From an uncultured Clostridia bacterium (lineage in GTDB: Bacteria; Bacillota; Clostridia; Monoglobales; Monoglobaceae): a stretch of DNA of 64,000 nucleotides. Positions within the stretch are counted from its first letter, which is position 1. Each line of letters opens with the position of its first letter. Under the pieces are notes generated by a model. That model saw only the letters and a program-made list of their open reading frames with translations, had not been told where the DNA came from and searched no databases. This document shows positions 8,999-18,755 of this stretch, one piece after another. The stretch covers positions 1 to 64,000 of the forward strand of contig CANQQJ010000001.1 of the NCBI GenBank assembly GCA_947625905.1. Direction: 5' to 3'. Position numbers and translations under genes: made by a program.

Positions 8999-9601
8999 TT
9001 GACTGACGAGCTGAAACTTATTAAAAAAGCGCAAAAGGGCGATGTTTCGGCCTTTGAGCAGATCATAACCAGATATCAATCCGTGGTGTACGGCGTGTCT
9101 TACAGATACGCGGGAAATCCGGAAGACGCGTCCGACATGGCGCAGGAGATCTTTCTCAAAATGTTTCGCACGATAAACTCGTTCAAATATAAATCAAGAC
9201 TCTCCACCTGGATCTATCGCGTCGCCACAAACACCTGCCTCGATATGCTTAAAAAGCGCAAAAACGGCATTTCGGAGAGCGCGTACCCGTACGACGGCGG
9301 ATATGAGGACTTAGACGGCAATCAAAATTTTGCCGAGATCGAGGACACCCGCTACATGCCCGACAAAAAAGCCGAGGAATCCGAAACCAAAGACGTTATC
9401 AACCGCGCCATAGGCCGTCTGCCCGACGACTACAGGACCGCGGTCATACTCAGGGATATAAGAGGGCTGTCTTACGATGAAATAGCGGAAATTACCGACT
9501 GCTCGGTCGGAACCGTGAAATCCCGAATAAGCCGTGCCAGGAAAAATTTAAGAGAAATTTTATCGGAAGATCGGGAACTTTTTGAAGAATTTTTCGTCTA
9601 A
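8999..9601 (+). CDS. ECF-type RNA polymerase sigma factor
   Basis: A 200-residue group 4 sigma factor. Region 2 has a Y-x-x-V-Y-x-V-S-Y-R-Y helix, the EDASDMAQEIFLKMFRTI -10-binding segment and STWIYRVATNTCLD. Region 4 has LPDDYRTAVILRDIRGLSYDEIA and the helix-turn-helix GTVKSRISRARKNLRE. TTG 8999 is taken as start because AAGGAGGTG ends six bases upstream. An upstream TTG at 8930 has no suitable Shine-Dalgarno. The next gene encodes a zinc-finger membrane anti-sigma factor, so activity is probably controlled by envelope signals. Confidence 0.93.
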   Translation: MTDELKLIKKAQKGDVSAFEQIITRYQSVVYGVSYRYAGNPEDASDMAQEIFLKMFRTINSFKYKSRLSTWIYRVATNTCLDMLKKRKNGISESAYPYDGGYEDLDGNQNFAEIEDTRYMPDKKAEESETKDVINRAIGRLPDDYRTAVILRDIRGLSYDEIAEITDCSVGTVKSRISRARKNLREILSEDRELFEEFFV

Positions 9602-9694
9602 TATAGTGAAGGCGGAAATAAGCGGCTTTTTATACATAATTTCATAAATTTTCACGCCGCATATACCGTTAAATACACAGGAAGGAGGGGTACC

Positions 9695-11701
9695 ATGTCA
9701 GATTTTGAAAAGGACAACGAGCTCAGAGAGAAGTACAGCGATGTTATGGGCAGTATTGCCGACGATATCCGTCAGATCAATCTGGATGAAAAGACCGAGG
9801 AGCGTCACTTTGATTTCGAGGCCGGTTCCGATGAATTTGACGCTGCCCCCATCAAAATGAGCGAATCAACCGTCGAAGGAACCGATGCCGCATACGCGGA
9901 GACGATTCCGGGGCATGAGGGAGAGGCGGTTTCGGCCGAACCCGAGCCCGAGGCGCTTTCGATGATCGGAACAGAGGCGGTCCCGACGGAGGCCGAGACG
10001 GAAGCTTTGATAGCGAAGATCAAGAGCGAGACCTTGGCCGAGATCGGCACCGAAGCGTTCCCGGCAGAGAACAAGACGGATGTTTTGGAGGTCGAGGCGG
10101 AGGAAATCCCCGCGGTGCCCGCGGCGTTTGAGAACGCGGACAGCGATCTTGATATTTTAAGCTGCGAGCAATGCTCCGACATGCTCTGCGATTACGTTTC
10201 CGACGTTCTTGACAAGGACGAAGCGGCTGTCGTTGAGGCGCATTTGAAAGACTGCGAAAACTGCCGCCTCGAATACTACGAGATAAAGGACATGATCGGC
10301 GTTCTCGGCGCGAGCAGCGTGCCCGAGCCGCCCGTCGACTTCGCGGCCGCTCTTCACAGCAGGCTCACAAACGCCGTGCCCGAGGTCAAGGCGGAATACG
10401 CCAAGCTGAATGAGCACGGAATAGACGGCTCAAATATTATCGACAAAGTTCGCGGCGCGTTCGATACCGCGGTATCGAAGATCAATCATGTTATCAAAAA
10501 CGCCAATTGGAAAATCGTGGCTCCCGCGGCGCTCAGCGCGGTGCTTGTTCTGGGGGTCGCGGGCAGCGGAATGTATCAGGTCATGAAGTCGTCAGACGAG
10601 ATATATGACTTTTCGGACAACGCGGCGATCGCCGACGCGAGAGCGACGGCGCGCCCCAGCTCAAGCGGGCTTGACGACTATGTGACCGGCGCCAAAGGCG
10701 GTTCTTCGAGTTCCACTCCGTCGCCGCGCTCGACCGCGTCGCCCGTTTCGGGTTCGGGAAGCACGGCTTCGGGCGGATATTCGGCGTCGACCGTGCCGAG
10801 AGTAACGCCGAGACCGTCCGCTTCAACGTCATCCTCGGGCCTGCCGAGCGTGAGCTCAAGCTCGCGCAGCAGCTCGACTTCAACAACTCCGAGCACAAGC
10901 TCATCAAGCAGAACGACGAGCACCGCGAACTCGACAAACAGAACGACCTCATCGGGCACGACGACAAGCAGGACAACGACCTCGTCGTCAAGTTCGGCAA
11001 AGGCGGCTTCGCCCACGCCCACGCCCACAAAGAGACCGTATGTAACGCCGAAGATCATACTGCCCGATATAGCGTCGGGGGTCACATCTCCCACATATGT
11101 GGCGCCCGAGACAGTAGCGGCTGCCACGCCGCCGCCGTTTGTGTATGTTCCGACGGTCACGCCGGAGCCCGAGGCGGTTCCCGCTCAGGCGGCCGAGATA
11201 AGCGGCGAGGGCAAGACGGCGGCAACGCCCGCTCCCGCTGCGGCGCCGACCGCAACGCCGAGACCCGCCGTGACGCCGACGCCGAGACCCACCGCGACGC
11301 CGAAAACAACGGCCGCACCGCCGCCTACGGCCACGGCAAAGCCCGGAACGACTGCGGCCCCGTCAGCAACGCTTAAGCCGGGCTCGACCAAGGAGGCCGA
11401 CCGCAAGCGCAGCGCCGACGGCGAAACGGCCGAGTACGCCGAAAAAGCCAAGAGTATGGAAAACGCTTCGGTCATCACATGCGAGGTCACGGATAAGGCT
11501 GTGCTTGACGAGATCATGAACTCAAGTCTCGCCGATTGCTCCAAGATTGACAAAAACGGAGAGATCACGCTCTATTTCGGAAAAGACGATTATCAAGCGT
11601 TTACCGATTACATGAAAGAAAAGGGCTTGAACTATTCTCTGGTGTCGCTCGGCAGCGGCGACGATGTGAAAGTCACGATCAAAGACAACACTAAAAAATA
11701 A
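9695..11701 (+). CDS. Membrane anti-sigma factor with Ser/Thr/Pro-rich extracellular stalk
   Basis: A 668-residue partner of the upstream ECF sigma factor. Residues 1-150 are an acidic cytoplasmic extension. A ZAS zinc-binding anti-sigma motif follows at about 155-195, with H183, C187 and C190 in HLKDCENC. One membrane helix lies at about 273-292. Then come a Ser/Thr-rich stretch (about 310-450), a Thr/Pro/Ala-rich stretch (about 450-570), and a small C-terminal domain (about 590-665). Family knowledge predicts that it holds the sigma factor at the membrane until a signal triggers release. The stalk resembles wall-spanning or glycosylated linkers. The C-terminal domain is not recognised. GGAGG precedes ATG 9695. 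Confidence 0.88.
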   Translation: MSDFEKDNELREKYSDVMGSIADDIRQINLDEKTEERHFDFEAGSDEFDAAPIKMSESTVEGTDAAYAETIPGHEGEAVSAEPEPEALSMIGTEAVPTEAETEALIAKIKSETLAEIGTEAFPAENKTDVLEVEAEEIPAVPAAFENADSDLDILSCEQCSDMLCDYVSDVLDKDEAAVVEAHLKDCENCRLEYYEIKDMIGVLGASSVPEPPVDFAAALHSRLTNAVPEVKAEYAKLNEHGIDGSNIIDKVRGAFDTAVSKINHVIKNANWKIVAPAALSAVLVLGVAGSGMYQVMKSSDEIYDFSDNAAIADARATARPSSSGLDDYVTGAKGGSSSSTPSPRSTASPVSGSGSTASGGYSASTVPRVTPRPSASTSSSGLPSVSSSSRSSSTSTTPSTSSSSRTTSTANSTNRTTSSGTTTSRTTTSSSSSAKAASPTPTPTKRPYVTPKIILPDIASGVTSPTYVAPETVAAATPPPFVYVPTVTPEPEAVPAQAAEISGEGKTAATPAPAAAPTATPRPAVTPTPRPTATPKTTAAPPPTATAKPGTTAAPSATLKPGSTKEADRKRSADGETAEYAEKAKSMENASVITCEVTDKAVLDEIMNSSLADCSKIDKNGEITLYFGKDDYQAFTDYMKEKGLNYSLVSLGSGDDVKVTIKDNTKK

Positions 11702-11710
11702 AATAAACCG

Positions 11711-11735
11711 CCGAGGCGTCAGCCTCGGCTTTTTA
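11711..11735 (+). terminator. Intrinsic terminator after the anti-sigma gene
   Basis: CCGAGGC/GCCTCGG 7-bp stem with a 4-nt loop, followed by CTTTTTAAT. It lies between convergent genes. Confidence 0.88.
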
Positions 11736-11808
11736 ATACATAAATCACATAACTCTCAAACACATAAGCTCGTATGCGCGTTATCGGCGCTTGCGGCGCC
11801 GCGGAAGC

Positions 11809-13101
11809 TTAGCGCGACAGCGGTATCTCGGCCGCGAACTCGACCGTTCCCGGTTGATTGGAAAGCCTTATCGAGCCTTTGTGCAGCTCGGTGATCGACT
11901 TCGCGATCGCCAGTCCAAGGCCGTATCCCCCCGCCGAGCGCGTCCGCGACTCGTCCTCGCGGTAGAAACGGTCGAATATTCTCTCTCCGTCGAGAGGGAC
12001 CTCGCAGCTGTTGCGCACCGTCAGCCGCGCTTTGCCGTCGGCTTTTTTAAGGCTGAGCGAGATCTCCCCGCCGCCGTCGGTGTATTTCACCGCGTTGTCC
12101 AGCAGTATCAGAACAAGCTGCTTTATCCTGCTCTCGTCGCCCAAAACATAAACATCGTCCTCGACTTCGTCTGTGAAGCTGAGCTTTTTTTCATATATGA
12201 CCGCTTCGTATGTTAGAATAACGCTCTCCGCCGCCTGCGAGAACGAGATCTCGCCAAGTTCGGCGCCGTCGTCCGCACCGCAGTCCATCCGCGCCAGATA
12301 GAGCAGGTCTCCGGTCAGCTCAGCCATGCGCGCGGCCTCGTCCTTGATGTACATGAGCCACTTTTTTTCGCTGTTTATCGTGCTGTCTCCGTGGGCCAGC
12401 AGCACGTCCGCGTTGGTGTTGATCGTCGTCAGCGGCGTTTTGAGCTCGTGGGAAGCGTCGGCGATAAAGCGGTTCTGCTTGTCCCACGCCTCCTTTATCG
12501 GCCGTATGGCGCGGTTGGCGAAAAACAGGCTGATCAAAAACACCAGCAGCAGCGCCGCCAGCAGCACCACGCTCAGCGTCAGCGTCAGATTTTTCAGCAT
12601 CGTTATCTGCGCCTCCGCTCCCGCGAGATTCAAAGAATAATTTGTCTCGCCGAGCTCGTTTTGGTAGGCGCTCAGCATGTATTTATAATATCCGTTCTCG
12701 GTTTTTATGTAGCGCGTCGTCGGCTCGCCCGAATATTCCGCTTTGGCGCCGCTTATGACCCCGCTGTAAAAGCTGTCGCTGTACTCTATGGGCGAGCGTT
12801 TTTCCAGAATATTCCAATCGCTGTCGAGGCGCAGCGACGCGTTCTCTATCATATCGGGCCTGTCCGCGGGTTCATCGTTTCGGGGCGGCTCGGCGATATC
12901 GCCTCGGGGTTTGAAGCCTATGTCGCGGTCAGCGCGCATCCTGCCGTCGGCGGCGAAAAAGCTGCGGCGGACCATGTTTTCAAGCTCCCTGTCCGCGTTC
13001 CGCACCGAAAACGCCAGCACCAGCGCGAACGCCGATATCAGCAGCACAGAGATCAGGGTCATATTAATGATCAAAAATTTGTTTCTAAGCTTCTTAAACA
13101 T
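11809..13101 (-). CDS. Membrane sensor histidine kinase
   Basis: A 430-residue class I histidine kinase: membrane helix 9-31, extracellular sensor of about 140 residues, second helix about 172-194, then a HisKA domain with phospho-acceptor His218 in DASHELKTPLTTI. The HATPase domain has the N-box LILLDNAVKYT and a glycine-rich GGYGLGLAIA motif. The sensor domain has no recognisable ligand fold. It starts 13 nt downstream of the response-regulator gene, so they form one operon. The target genes are not evident. The closest non-housekeeping neighbour is the ECF sigma pair. Confidence 0.93.
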   Translation of the reverse strand: MFKKLRNKFLIINMTLISVLLISAFALVLAFSVRNADRELENMVRRSFFAADGRMRADRDIGFKPRGDIAEPPRNDEPADRPDMIENASLRLDSDWNILEKRSPIEYSDSFYSGVISGAKAEYSGEPTTRYIKTENGYYKYMLSAYQNELGETNYSLNLAGAEAQITMLKNLTLTLSVVLLAALLLVFLISLFFANRAIRPIKEAWDKQNRFIADASHELKTPLTTINTNADVLLAHGDSTINSEKKWLMYIKDEAARMAELTGDLLYLARMDCGADDGAELGEISFSQAAESVILTYEAVIYEKKLSFTDEVEDDVYVLGDESRIKQLVLILLDNAVKYTDGGGEISLSLKKADGKARLTVRNSCEVPLDGERIFDRFYREDESRTRSAGGYGLGLAIAKSITELHKGSIRLSNQPGTVEFAAEIPLSR

Positions 13102-13114
13102 AATAAATTCCTTT

Positions 13115-13783
13115 TTATTTCAAAGTATACCCAACGCCGCGGACCGTGACTATCTGCGTCTCGGAGCCAACGTATTTCAATTTTTTCCTCAGAAACGAGA
13201 CGTAAACCTCCACGTGGTTCGATTCCGCCTCGGAGTCAAAGCCCCACAGCTTTTCGATTATCATATCTTTCGAGAGTACAGCGTTACCGTTGGTTATGAG
13301 ATATTCCAAAAGCTCGGATTCCTTGAGCGTCAGGCTTATGCTTTTGCCGCCGCTGCTCAGGGTCAGGCTTCGGGTGTCCAGCTCGATATCGCCGAAGGCC
13401 ATCCCGCTTTCGGGCACCACCTCGCCCCTGCGCCTGCCGAGAGCGCGTATCCTCGCCAGCAGCTCCTCGGTGTTAAAGGGCTTGGGCAGATAGTCGTCGG
13501 CTCCACTGTCAAGGCCGCGGACCCTGTCCGAGATACCGCTTTTGGCGGTCAGCATAATGACCGGAGTGTCTATCCCCTCGGCTCTCAGATTTTTTATCAC
13601 GTCGATGCCGTTCATTTTGGGCAGCATCAAATCAAGCACGATCACGTCGTATATCCCGCTTAGGGCGCAGTCCAGGCCCGCCTCCCCGTCGTTAACGCTG
13701 TCAACCGTGTATTTCTGCTTTTTGAGCAGCGAGGTCAGCGCCTCGGCCAAATGCAGCTCGTCCTCCACGATAAGCACTCGCAT
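13115..13783 (-). CDS. OmpR/PhoB-family response regulator
   Basis: N-terminal receiver domain with the acidic pair in IVEDE, phospho-acceptor Asp in VIVLDLMLPKMNG, Thr/Lys switch residues in MLTAKSG, and a C-terminal winged helix ending in TVRGVGYTLK. ATG 13783 is preferred because AAAGGA lies nine bases upstream. The ATG at 13789 is only three bases from it. It is the partner of the kinase encoded just downstream. Its 5' end faces the cysS promoter. Confidence 0.93.
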   Translation of the reverse strand: MRVLIVEDELHLAEALTSLLKKQKYTVDSVNDGEAGLDCALSGIYDVIVLDLMLPKMNGIDVIKNLRAEGIDTPVIMLTAKSGISDRVRGLDSGADDYLPKPFNTEELLARIRALGRRRGEVVPESGMAFGDIELDTRSLTLSSGGKSISLTLKESELLEYLITNGNAVLSKDMIIEKLWGFDSEAESNHVEVYVSFLRKKLKYVGSETQIVTVRGVGYTLK

Positions 13784-13863
13784 ATTCATCAGTCCTTTCG
13801 GAACAATTTTATCACATCAATATTATATTAGCAATCAATTCTTAAAATTTTCTTAAAAACCCC

Positions 13864-13892
13864 TTGTTAGATCAAATCTTTAGTGTTATAAT
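13864..13892 (+). promoter_or_regulatory. Promoter for cysS
   Basis: TTGTTA (13864-13869), 17 bp, TATAAT (13887-13892), about 35 bp ahead of the cysS start. Confidence 0.7.
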
Positions 13893-13926
13893 ATTACGGA
13901 ATTACCCGTGAAAGGAGAATTTGCGT

Positions 13927-15327
13927 ATGAAGCTTTACAATACCATGACAAATAAAAAAGAGGAATTCGTGCCGATCAACAAGGACGAGGTTATGATGTA
14001 CTCCTGCGGCCCAACGGTGTACAATTATTTTCATATAGGCAACGCGCGGCCGTTTATAATTTTCGACACGCTGCGCCGCTATCTTGAGTACCGCGGCTAC
14101 AAGGTGAAGTTCGTGCAGAACTTCACGGATATAGACGACAAGATGATAAACAAGGCAAACGACCTGGGCATAACCGTGGCGGAACTGGCCGAGCGGTATA
14201 TCGCCGAGTATTTTAAGGATGCCGACGGCCTGGGTATCCGCCGCGCGAGTGTGCACCCCAGAGCCACCGAGAATATCGGCGCGATAATAAATATCATAAA
14301 AAAGCTGGTCGATAAGGGCTACGCCTACAACGTGGACGGCGACGTGTACTACAGCACAAAAAAGTTCAAGGAATACGGCAAGCTGTCGCACCAGCCGCTT
14401 GACGAGCTTGAGAGCGGCGCCAGGATCGACATAAACGAGGATAAGCGCGACCCGATGGACTTCGCGGTATGGAAGAAACAGAAGCCCGGCGAGCCCGCGT
14501 GGGACAGCCCGTGGGGCAAGGGCAGGCCCGGCTGGCACATCGAGTGCAGCGCGATGGCCAACAAATATCTGGCCGACACGATCGACATCCACAGCGGCGG
14601 CCGCGATCTTATCTTCCCGCACCACGAGAACGAGATCGCCCAGAGCGAGGCGGCGAACGGCTGCGCCTTCGCCAACTACTGGGTCCACAACGGATATATA
14701 AATATAGACAACCGCAAGATGTCAAAATCCCTCGGCAACTTTTTCACCGTGCGCGATGTGGTGAAGGAGTTTGACTACGAGGTGATACGCTTCTTCATGC
14801 TGTCGGCGCACTACCGCAGTCCGATCAACTTCAGCAAGGACCTTATGGAATCGTCAAAGGCGGCTCTGGACAGAATATATAACTGCCTGAAGACTTTGAA
14901 GTTTTTGAGCGGAGCGGCTGAGACCGCGGAGTTTAAGAACGGCGAAGCCGGGATCGCAGCGGCACTTGACAAGCGCAAAGAGCAGTTTATCGCCGCGATG
15001 GATGACGACCTCAACACCGCCGACGCGATCTCGGCTCTGTTTGACATAGTGTCCGACGTGAACGTGAATCTGATCGGCGGCAACCCCTCAAAACAGATGG
15101 CGGATAAGGCTTACGGCCTGCTCAAGGAGCTGGGCGGCGTTCTGGGACTTCTCGATAATGAGAAAGATGACGATGTCCCCGCCGAGATCACCGCGCTGCT
15201 TGACGAGCGCGCCGACGCCAGGAAGAACAAGGACTGGGCCAAGTCCGACGAGATACGCGACAAGCTGAAAGAAATGGGCTACACCGTGAAAGACACCAGA
15301 CAGGGCCAGCAGCTGATAAAAGAATAA
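13927..15327 (+). CDS. cysS: Cysteinyl-tRNA synthetase
   Basis: Class I aminoacyl-tRNA synthetase charging tRNA-Cys. The 466-residue protein has the HIGH-type motif in [11 protein letters not shown], a zinc-binding Cys in YSCGPT, the HIECS and HHENE segments that complete the zinc and substrate site, and [11 protein letters not shown] 13927 has AAAGGAG nine bases upstream. The TTG six bases earlier is too close to it. It is followed after 8 nt by mrnC, as in other Firmicutes. Confidence 0.97.
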   Translation: MKLYNTMTNKKEEFVPINKDEVMMYSCGPTVYNYFHIGNARPFIIFDTLRRYLEYRGYKVKFVQNFTDIDDKMINKANDLGITVAELAERYIAEYFKDADGLGIRRASVHPRATENIGAIINIIKKLVDKGYAYNVDGDVYYSTKKFKEYGKLSHQPLDELESGARIDINEDKRDPMDFAVWKKQKPGEPAWDSPWGKGRPGWHIECSAMANKYLADTIDIHSGGRDLIFPHHENEIAQSEAANGCAFANYWVHNGYINIDNRKMSKSLGNFFTVRDVVKEFDYEVIRFFMLSAHYRSPINFSKDLMESSKAALDRIYNCLKTLKFLSGAAETAEFKNGEAGIAAALDKRKEQFIAAMDDDLNTADAISALFDIVSDVNVNLIGGNPSKQMADKAYGLLKELGGVLGLLDNEKDDDVPAEITALLDERADARKNKDWAKSDEIRDKLKEMGYTVKDTRQGQQLIKE

Positions 15328-15335
15328 AAATAATT

Positions 15336-15737
15336 ATGTTAGAAACAATACTAAACGAATTAAATCTGTCAAAGACCCCGCCGGGCGAATACTCGGCGCT
15401 GACGCTGGCGTATCTGGGCGACTGCGTTTACGAGCTGTACGTCAGGAGCTACCTTGTCAAGGACGGCAACAAAAACGTCAACACCCTGCACAAGACCGCC
15501 ACAAAGCACGTGTGCTGCGCGGCGCAGGCCGAGCTTTACCGAAAGATAGAAAACAAGCTGACAGACGAGGAAGCGGCTGTCTTCCACCGCGGCAGGAACA
15601 CCAAATCCCACGTGCCGAAAAATTCCGATATGCGGGACTACCGCGACGCCACCGGAGTGGAGGCGCTTATCGGCTGGCTGTACTTAAAAGGCGAAAAGCA
15701 AAGGATATGCGATTTGCTGAGATACATTTTTGATTGA
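15336..15737 (+). CDS. mrnC: Mini-ribonuclease III
   Basis: A 133-residue RNase III catalytic domain without a dsRNA-binding domain. The motif around the metal-binding Asp, AYLGDCVYELYVR, and the C-terminal ATGVEALIGWLYL are visible. In Bacillus subtilis MrnC matures 23S rRNA ends. The location directly after cysS is conserved and supports the call. The end lies 14 nt before the yitT-type start. Confidence 0.93.
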   Translation: MLETILNELNLSKTPPGEYSALTLAYLGDCVYELYVRSYLVKDGNKNVNTLHKTATKHVCCAAQAELYRKIENKLTDEEAAVFHRGRNTKSHVPKNSDMRDYRDATGVEALIGWLYLKGEKQRICDLLRYIFD

Positions 15738-15751
15738 TCGGAGGAAGTGTA

Positions 15752-16627
15752 ATGAACGCTGAGTTTAAGTTCAAAAATATAATTATGATAATATTGGGCG
15801 GAGCCGTTATGGGCTTCGCTCTGGAATTTCTGCTTGTGCCCGCAAAGATAGCGGCGGGCGGCGTCAGCGGCGTCGCGACTATCTTGTATTATCTGTTCAG
15901 ACTGCCGGTCGGCGTTATGGTGTTCGTGATAAACATTCCGATATTCCTGATCGGAATGAAGGAATTCAGCTGGAGGTTCCTGCTCACGTCAATAATCGGC
16001 ACCGCGGCCATGTCGGGCGCGGCGCAGCTTTTCGAGCTTGACTTTTTCCAAAAATTCCTGCCGCTGTCCGAGGACATTTTTCTCTGCTCGGTGCTGGGCG
16101 GCGCCATATACGGCGCGGGGCTCGGCATCACGATACGCGCGGGCGGCACCACCGGAGGCACCGACATCGTGTCGCTGGTGCTCAAAAAGAAGTTCCCGAA
16201 TTTCTCGGTGGGCCAGCTTATTATTTTCATTGACGGCGCGGTGATCGCCGCGGCCGGTATCGCGTTTAAAAGCATGGAGACGATCTTGTATTCGGCGGTG
16301 CTGCTGTTCGTCAGCTCGTACGTGCTCGACACAATGCTCGCCGGCGTTGACTTCGCCAAGATCGTGTATATAATCTCGGAAAAGAACGCCGATATCTCAA
16401 AGGCTATCAGCGAGAGGATCAGCCGCGGCTCCACCGCCTTAAACGGACATTCCTACTACAGCGGAATGTCGCGGGACGTGCTTATGTGCGTCATGCGCAA
16501 GTACCAGGTGCCGCCGCTCAAGCAGCTGGTGACCGAGATCGACCCGTCCGCCTTCGTGATAGTGACCGACGCCAAAGAAGTCATAGGCGAAGGCTTCAGA
16601 TACGACCTGAAGCCGAAAGAAAAATAA
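15752..16627 (+). CDS. YitT-family membrane protein (DUF161 + DUF2179)
   Basis: A 291-residue integral membrane protein with an N-terminal multi-helix DUF161 region (VMGFALEFLLVPAKIAAGG, GTTGGTDIVS) and a soluble C-terminal DUF2179 domain (about 215-288, with SAFVIVTDAKEVIGEGF). The family is widespread in Firmicutes, and the transported substrate is not firmly known. ATG 15752 has GGAGG upstream. The open frame could extend to 15734, but no start signal is seen there. Confidence 0.88.
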   Translation: MNAEFKFKNIIMIILGGAVMGFALEFLLVPAKIAAGGVSGVATILYYLFRLPVGVMVFVINIPIFLIGMKEFSWRFLLTSIIGTAAMSGAAQLFELDFFQKFLPLSEDIFLCSVLGGAIYGAGLGITIRAGGTTGGTDIVSLVLKKKFPNFSVGQLIIFIDGAVIAAAGIAFKSMETILYSAVLLFVSSYVLDTMLAGVDFAKIVYIISEKNADISKAISERISRGSTALNGHSYYSGMSRDVLMCVMRKYQVPPLKQLVTEIDPSAFVIVTDAKEVIGEGFRYDLKPKEK

Positions 16628-16683
16628 AATCAAAGCGCCTCTCTGAGCGGATACTTTTAAACAAAATTTTTACAAAAAAACTG

Positions 16684-16712
16684 TTGAAAAGTATATTGAT
16701 ATGTGATAAAAT
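16684..16712 (+). promoter_or_regulatory. Promoter for the transketolase operon
   Basis: TTGAAA (16684-16689), 17 bp, TAAAAT (16707-16712). Confidence 0.65.
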
Positions 16713-16756
16713 ATATGGTTAGAAAGAAAAAATCAACCATACAAGGGGGAATTATA

Positions 16757-17605
16757 ATGGATTCAAACGAAATCAAAGATTTACAGATCCACGCGGCCCA
16801 TGTGAGAAAGATGGCTCTTGAGGCCGTTCACGCGGCGGGCGCGGGTCATCCGGGCGGCTCGCTTTCGGTAGCCGACATCCTCACTTACCTTTATTTCAAA
16901 GAGATGAATGTCGACCCGAAGAACGCTAAGGATCCCGACCGCGACAGATTCGTGCTGTCGAAAGGACACTGCTCGCCCGCTCTTTACGGAATTCTGGCGG
17001 AGCGGGGATTCATTCCCAAGGAGGACATAAAGGGATTCAGAAGCATCGACAGCTATCTGCAGGGCCATCCCGATATGAAAAAGGTAAACGGCGTTGATAT
17101 GTCAACAGGCTCGCTGGGCCAGGGCATAAGCTGCGCCAACGGCATGGCGCTCGCGGCCAAGCTGGACGGCAAGAGCTACCGCGTTTACACCGCGCTGGGC
17201 GACGGCGAGATCGAGGAAGGCGAGGTATGGGAGGCGGCCATGTTCGCCGCTCACTATAAGCTCGACAACCTGACCGCGTTTCTTGACTTCAACGGTCTGC
17301 AGATAGACGGCGAGATCACCAAGGTCATGAACTCAACGCCGATAGACAAAAAGTTTGAGGCGTTCAACTGGCACGTTATCACGATCGACGCCCACGACTT
17401 TGATCAGATCGAGGCGGCGGTAAACGAGGCGAAGCAGACCAAGGGCAGGCCCACGCTTATCATGGCGAAGTCCGTAAAGGGCAAGGGCGTATCCTTTATG
17501 GAGGGTCAGGCGGCATGGCACGGCACGGCTCCCAACGACGAGCAGTACGCGCAGGCGGTTTCGGAGCTTGACGCATATATCGATTCTCTCGGAGGTGACA
17601 AATAA
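16757..17605 (+). CDS. Transketolase, N-terminal (thiamine-diphosphate) subunit
   Basis: The 282-residue half enzyme carries the pyrophosphate-binding domain: His in SKGHCSPALY, and the TPP motif starting GDGEIEEGEVWE and ending in a conserved Asn of DFNGLQIDG. It pairs with the next gene to form a split transketolase of the non-oxidative pentose phosphate pathway, common in Clostridia and archaea. ATG 16757 follows AAGGGGG. Its stop overlaps the next start by one base (TAATG). Confidence 0.95.
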   Translation: MDSNEIKDLQIHAAHVRKMALEAVHAAGAGHPGGSLSVADILTYLYFKEMNVDPKNAKDPDRDRFVLSKGHCSPALYGILAERGFIPKEDIKGFRSIDSYLQGHPDMKKVNGVDMSTGSLGQGISCANGMALAAKLDGKSYRVYTALGDGEIEEGEVWEAAMFAAHYKLDNLTAFLDFNGLQIDGEITKVMNSTPIDKKFEAFNWHVITIDAHDFDQIEAAVNEAKQTKGRPTLIMAKSVKGKGVSFMEGQAAWHGTAPNDEQYAQAVSELDAYIDSLGGDK

Positions 17606-18552
17606 TGAACTATAAAATAGGTGAAAGTATAGCTACAAGACAGGCATACGGCGACGCTCTGGTCGAGTACGGAAATGACCCCAGAATAGTCGTTATGGAC
17701 GCCGACCTTTCAAAGTCCACCAAGACAGACGGCTTTAAGGCGACATATCCCGAAAGATTCATCAACACGGGTATCGCGGAGGGCAACATGATGGCGACCG
17801 CGGCAGGTCTTGCCACCTGCGGCAAGATAGTTTTCGCCAGTTCGTTCGCGATGTTCGCGGCGGGAAGAGCCTTCGAGCAGATCAGAAACTCGATCGGCTA
17901 TCCGCACCTGAACGTTAAGATAGGCGCGACCCACGCGGGCATCTCGGTGGGCGAGGACGGCGCCTCGCACCAGTGCCTTGAGGATATAGGCATTATGCGC
18001 ACGATCCCCGGCATGGTCATCTTAAACCCCGCCGACGCGGTCGAGTCAAACCTGGCGGTCAAGGCCGCTATCGACTACGACGGTCCGGTATATCTGAGAT
18101 TCGGCAGACTGGCCGTTCCCACGATATTTGACGAGAACTACAAGTTCGAGATCGGCAAAGGCGTCTTGCTTAAGGACGGCTCCGACGTAACGCTGATAGG
18201 CACCGGCCTTTTGGTTCCCGCCTGCACCGAGGCGGCTGAGATATTAGCCGGCGAGGGCATAAGCGCGAGGGTCATCAATATGGCGACGATCAAGCCCATA
18301 GACAAGGACATAATTATAAAAGCGGCCAAGGAGACCGGAGCCGTGGTCACCGCCGAGGAGCACAACGTTATCGGCGGACTGGGCAGCGCTGTTGCGGAAG
18401 TCCTGGTCGAGAACGCGCCCGTTCCCATGAAGCGCGTCGGCACGCAGGACGTTTTCGGACGTTCCGGAAAGCCGTACCCGTTGCTTGAGATGTACGGCCT
18501 CGATGCCAAGACCATCGCGGCGAAAGCCAAAGAAGCGATAGCGATGAAATAA
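17605..18552 (+). CDS. Transketolase, C-terminal subunit
   Basis: The 315-residue second half provides the pyrimidine-binding domain (MDADLSKSTKTDGF, GIAEGNMMATAAGLA with the activating Glu, HAGISVGEDGASHQ) and the C-terminal transketolase domain ending in GRSGKPYPLLEMYGL. Together with the preceding subunit it transfers two-carbon units between sugar phosphates. The start overlaps the upstream stop, so subunit synthesis is coupled. Confidence 0.95.
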   Translation: MNYKIGESIATRQAYGDALVEYGNDPRIVVMDADLSKSTKTDGFKATYPERFINTGIAEGNMMATAAGLATCGKIVFASSFAMFAAGRAFEQIRNSIGYPHLNVKIGATHAGISVGEDGASHQCLEDIGIMRTIPGMVILNPADAVESNLAVKAAIDYDGPVYLRFGRLAVPTIFDENYKFEIGKGVLLKDGSDVTLIGTGLLVPACTEAAEILAGEGISARVINMATIKPIDKDIIIKAAKETGAVVTAEEHNVIGGLGSAVAEVLVENAPVPMKRVGTQDVFGRSGKPYPLLEMYGLDAKTIAAKAKEAIAMK

Positions 18553-18568
18553 AATTTAACAAAAAATG

Positions 18569-18598
18569 TCCCTCGGCGGCGCCGTGGGATATTTTTTT
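18569..18598 (+). terminator. Intrinsic terminator after the transketolase operon
   Basis: The TCCC-T-CGGC and GCCG-T-GGGA arms pair with one T-T mismatch and a 3-nt loop, followed by TATTTTTTTG. Confidence 0.8.
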
Positions 18599-18653
18599 GT
18601 GCGGGCTTGCCAAATTTTGAAGGTAATAGCGGCATATTTTGTGTAATATATAC

Positions 18654-18682
18654 TTGAATTGACGGCGTTTTTGGGATATAAT
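18654..18682 (+). promoter_or_regulatory. Promoter for murT-gatD
   Basis: TTGAAT (18654-18659), 17 bp, TATAAT (18677-18682), about 75 bp ahead of the start codon. Confidence 0.65.
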
Positions 18683-18755
18683 GTATCATAATTGGGTTTT
18701 TATTGGCATTTGGGACCCGATAAACCGAATAAAGCTCCGAAAGGATTGAAATACA

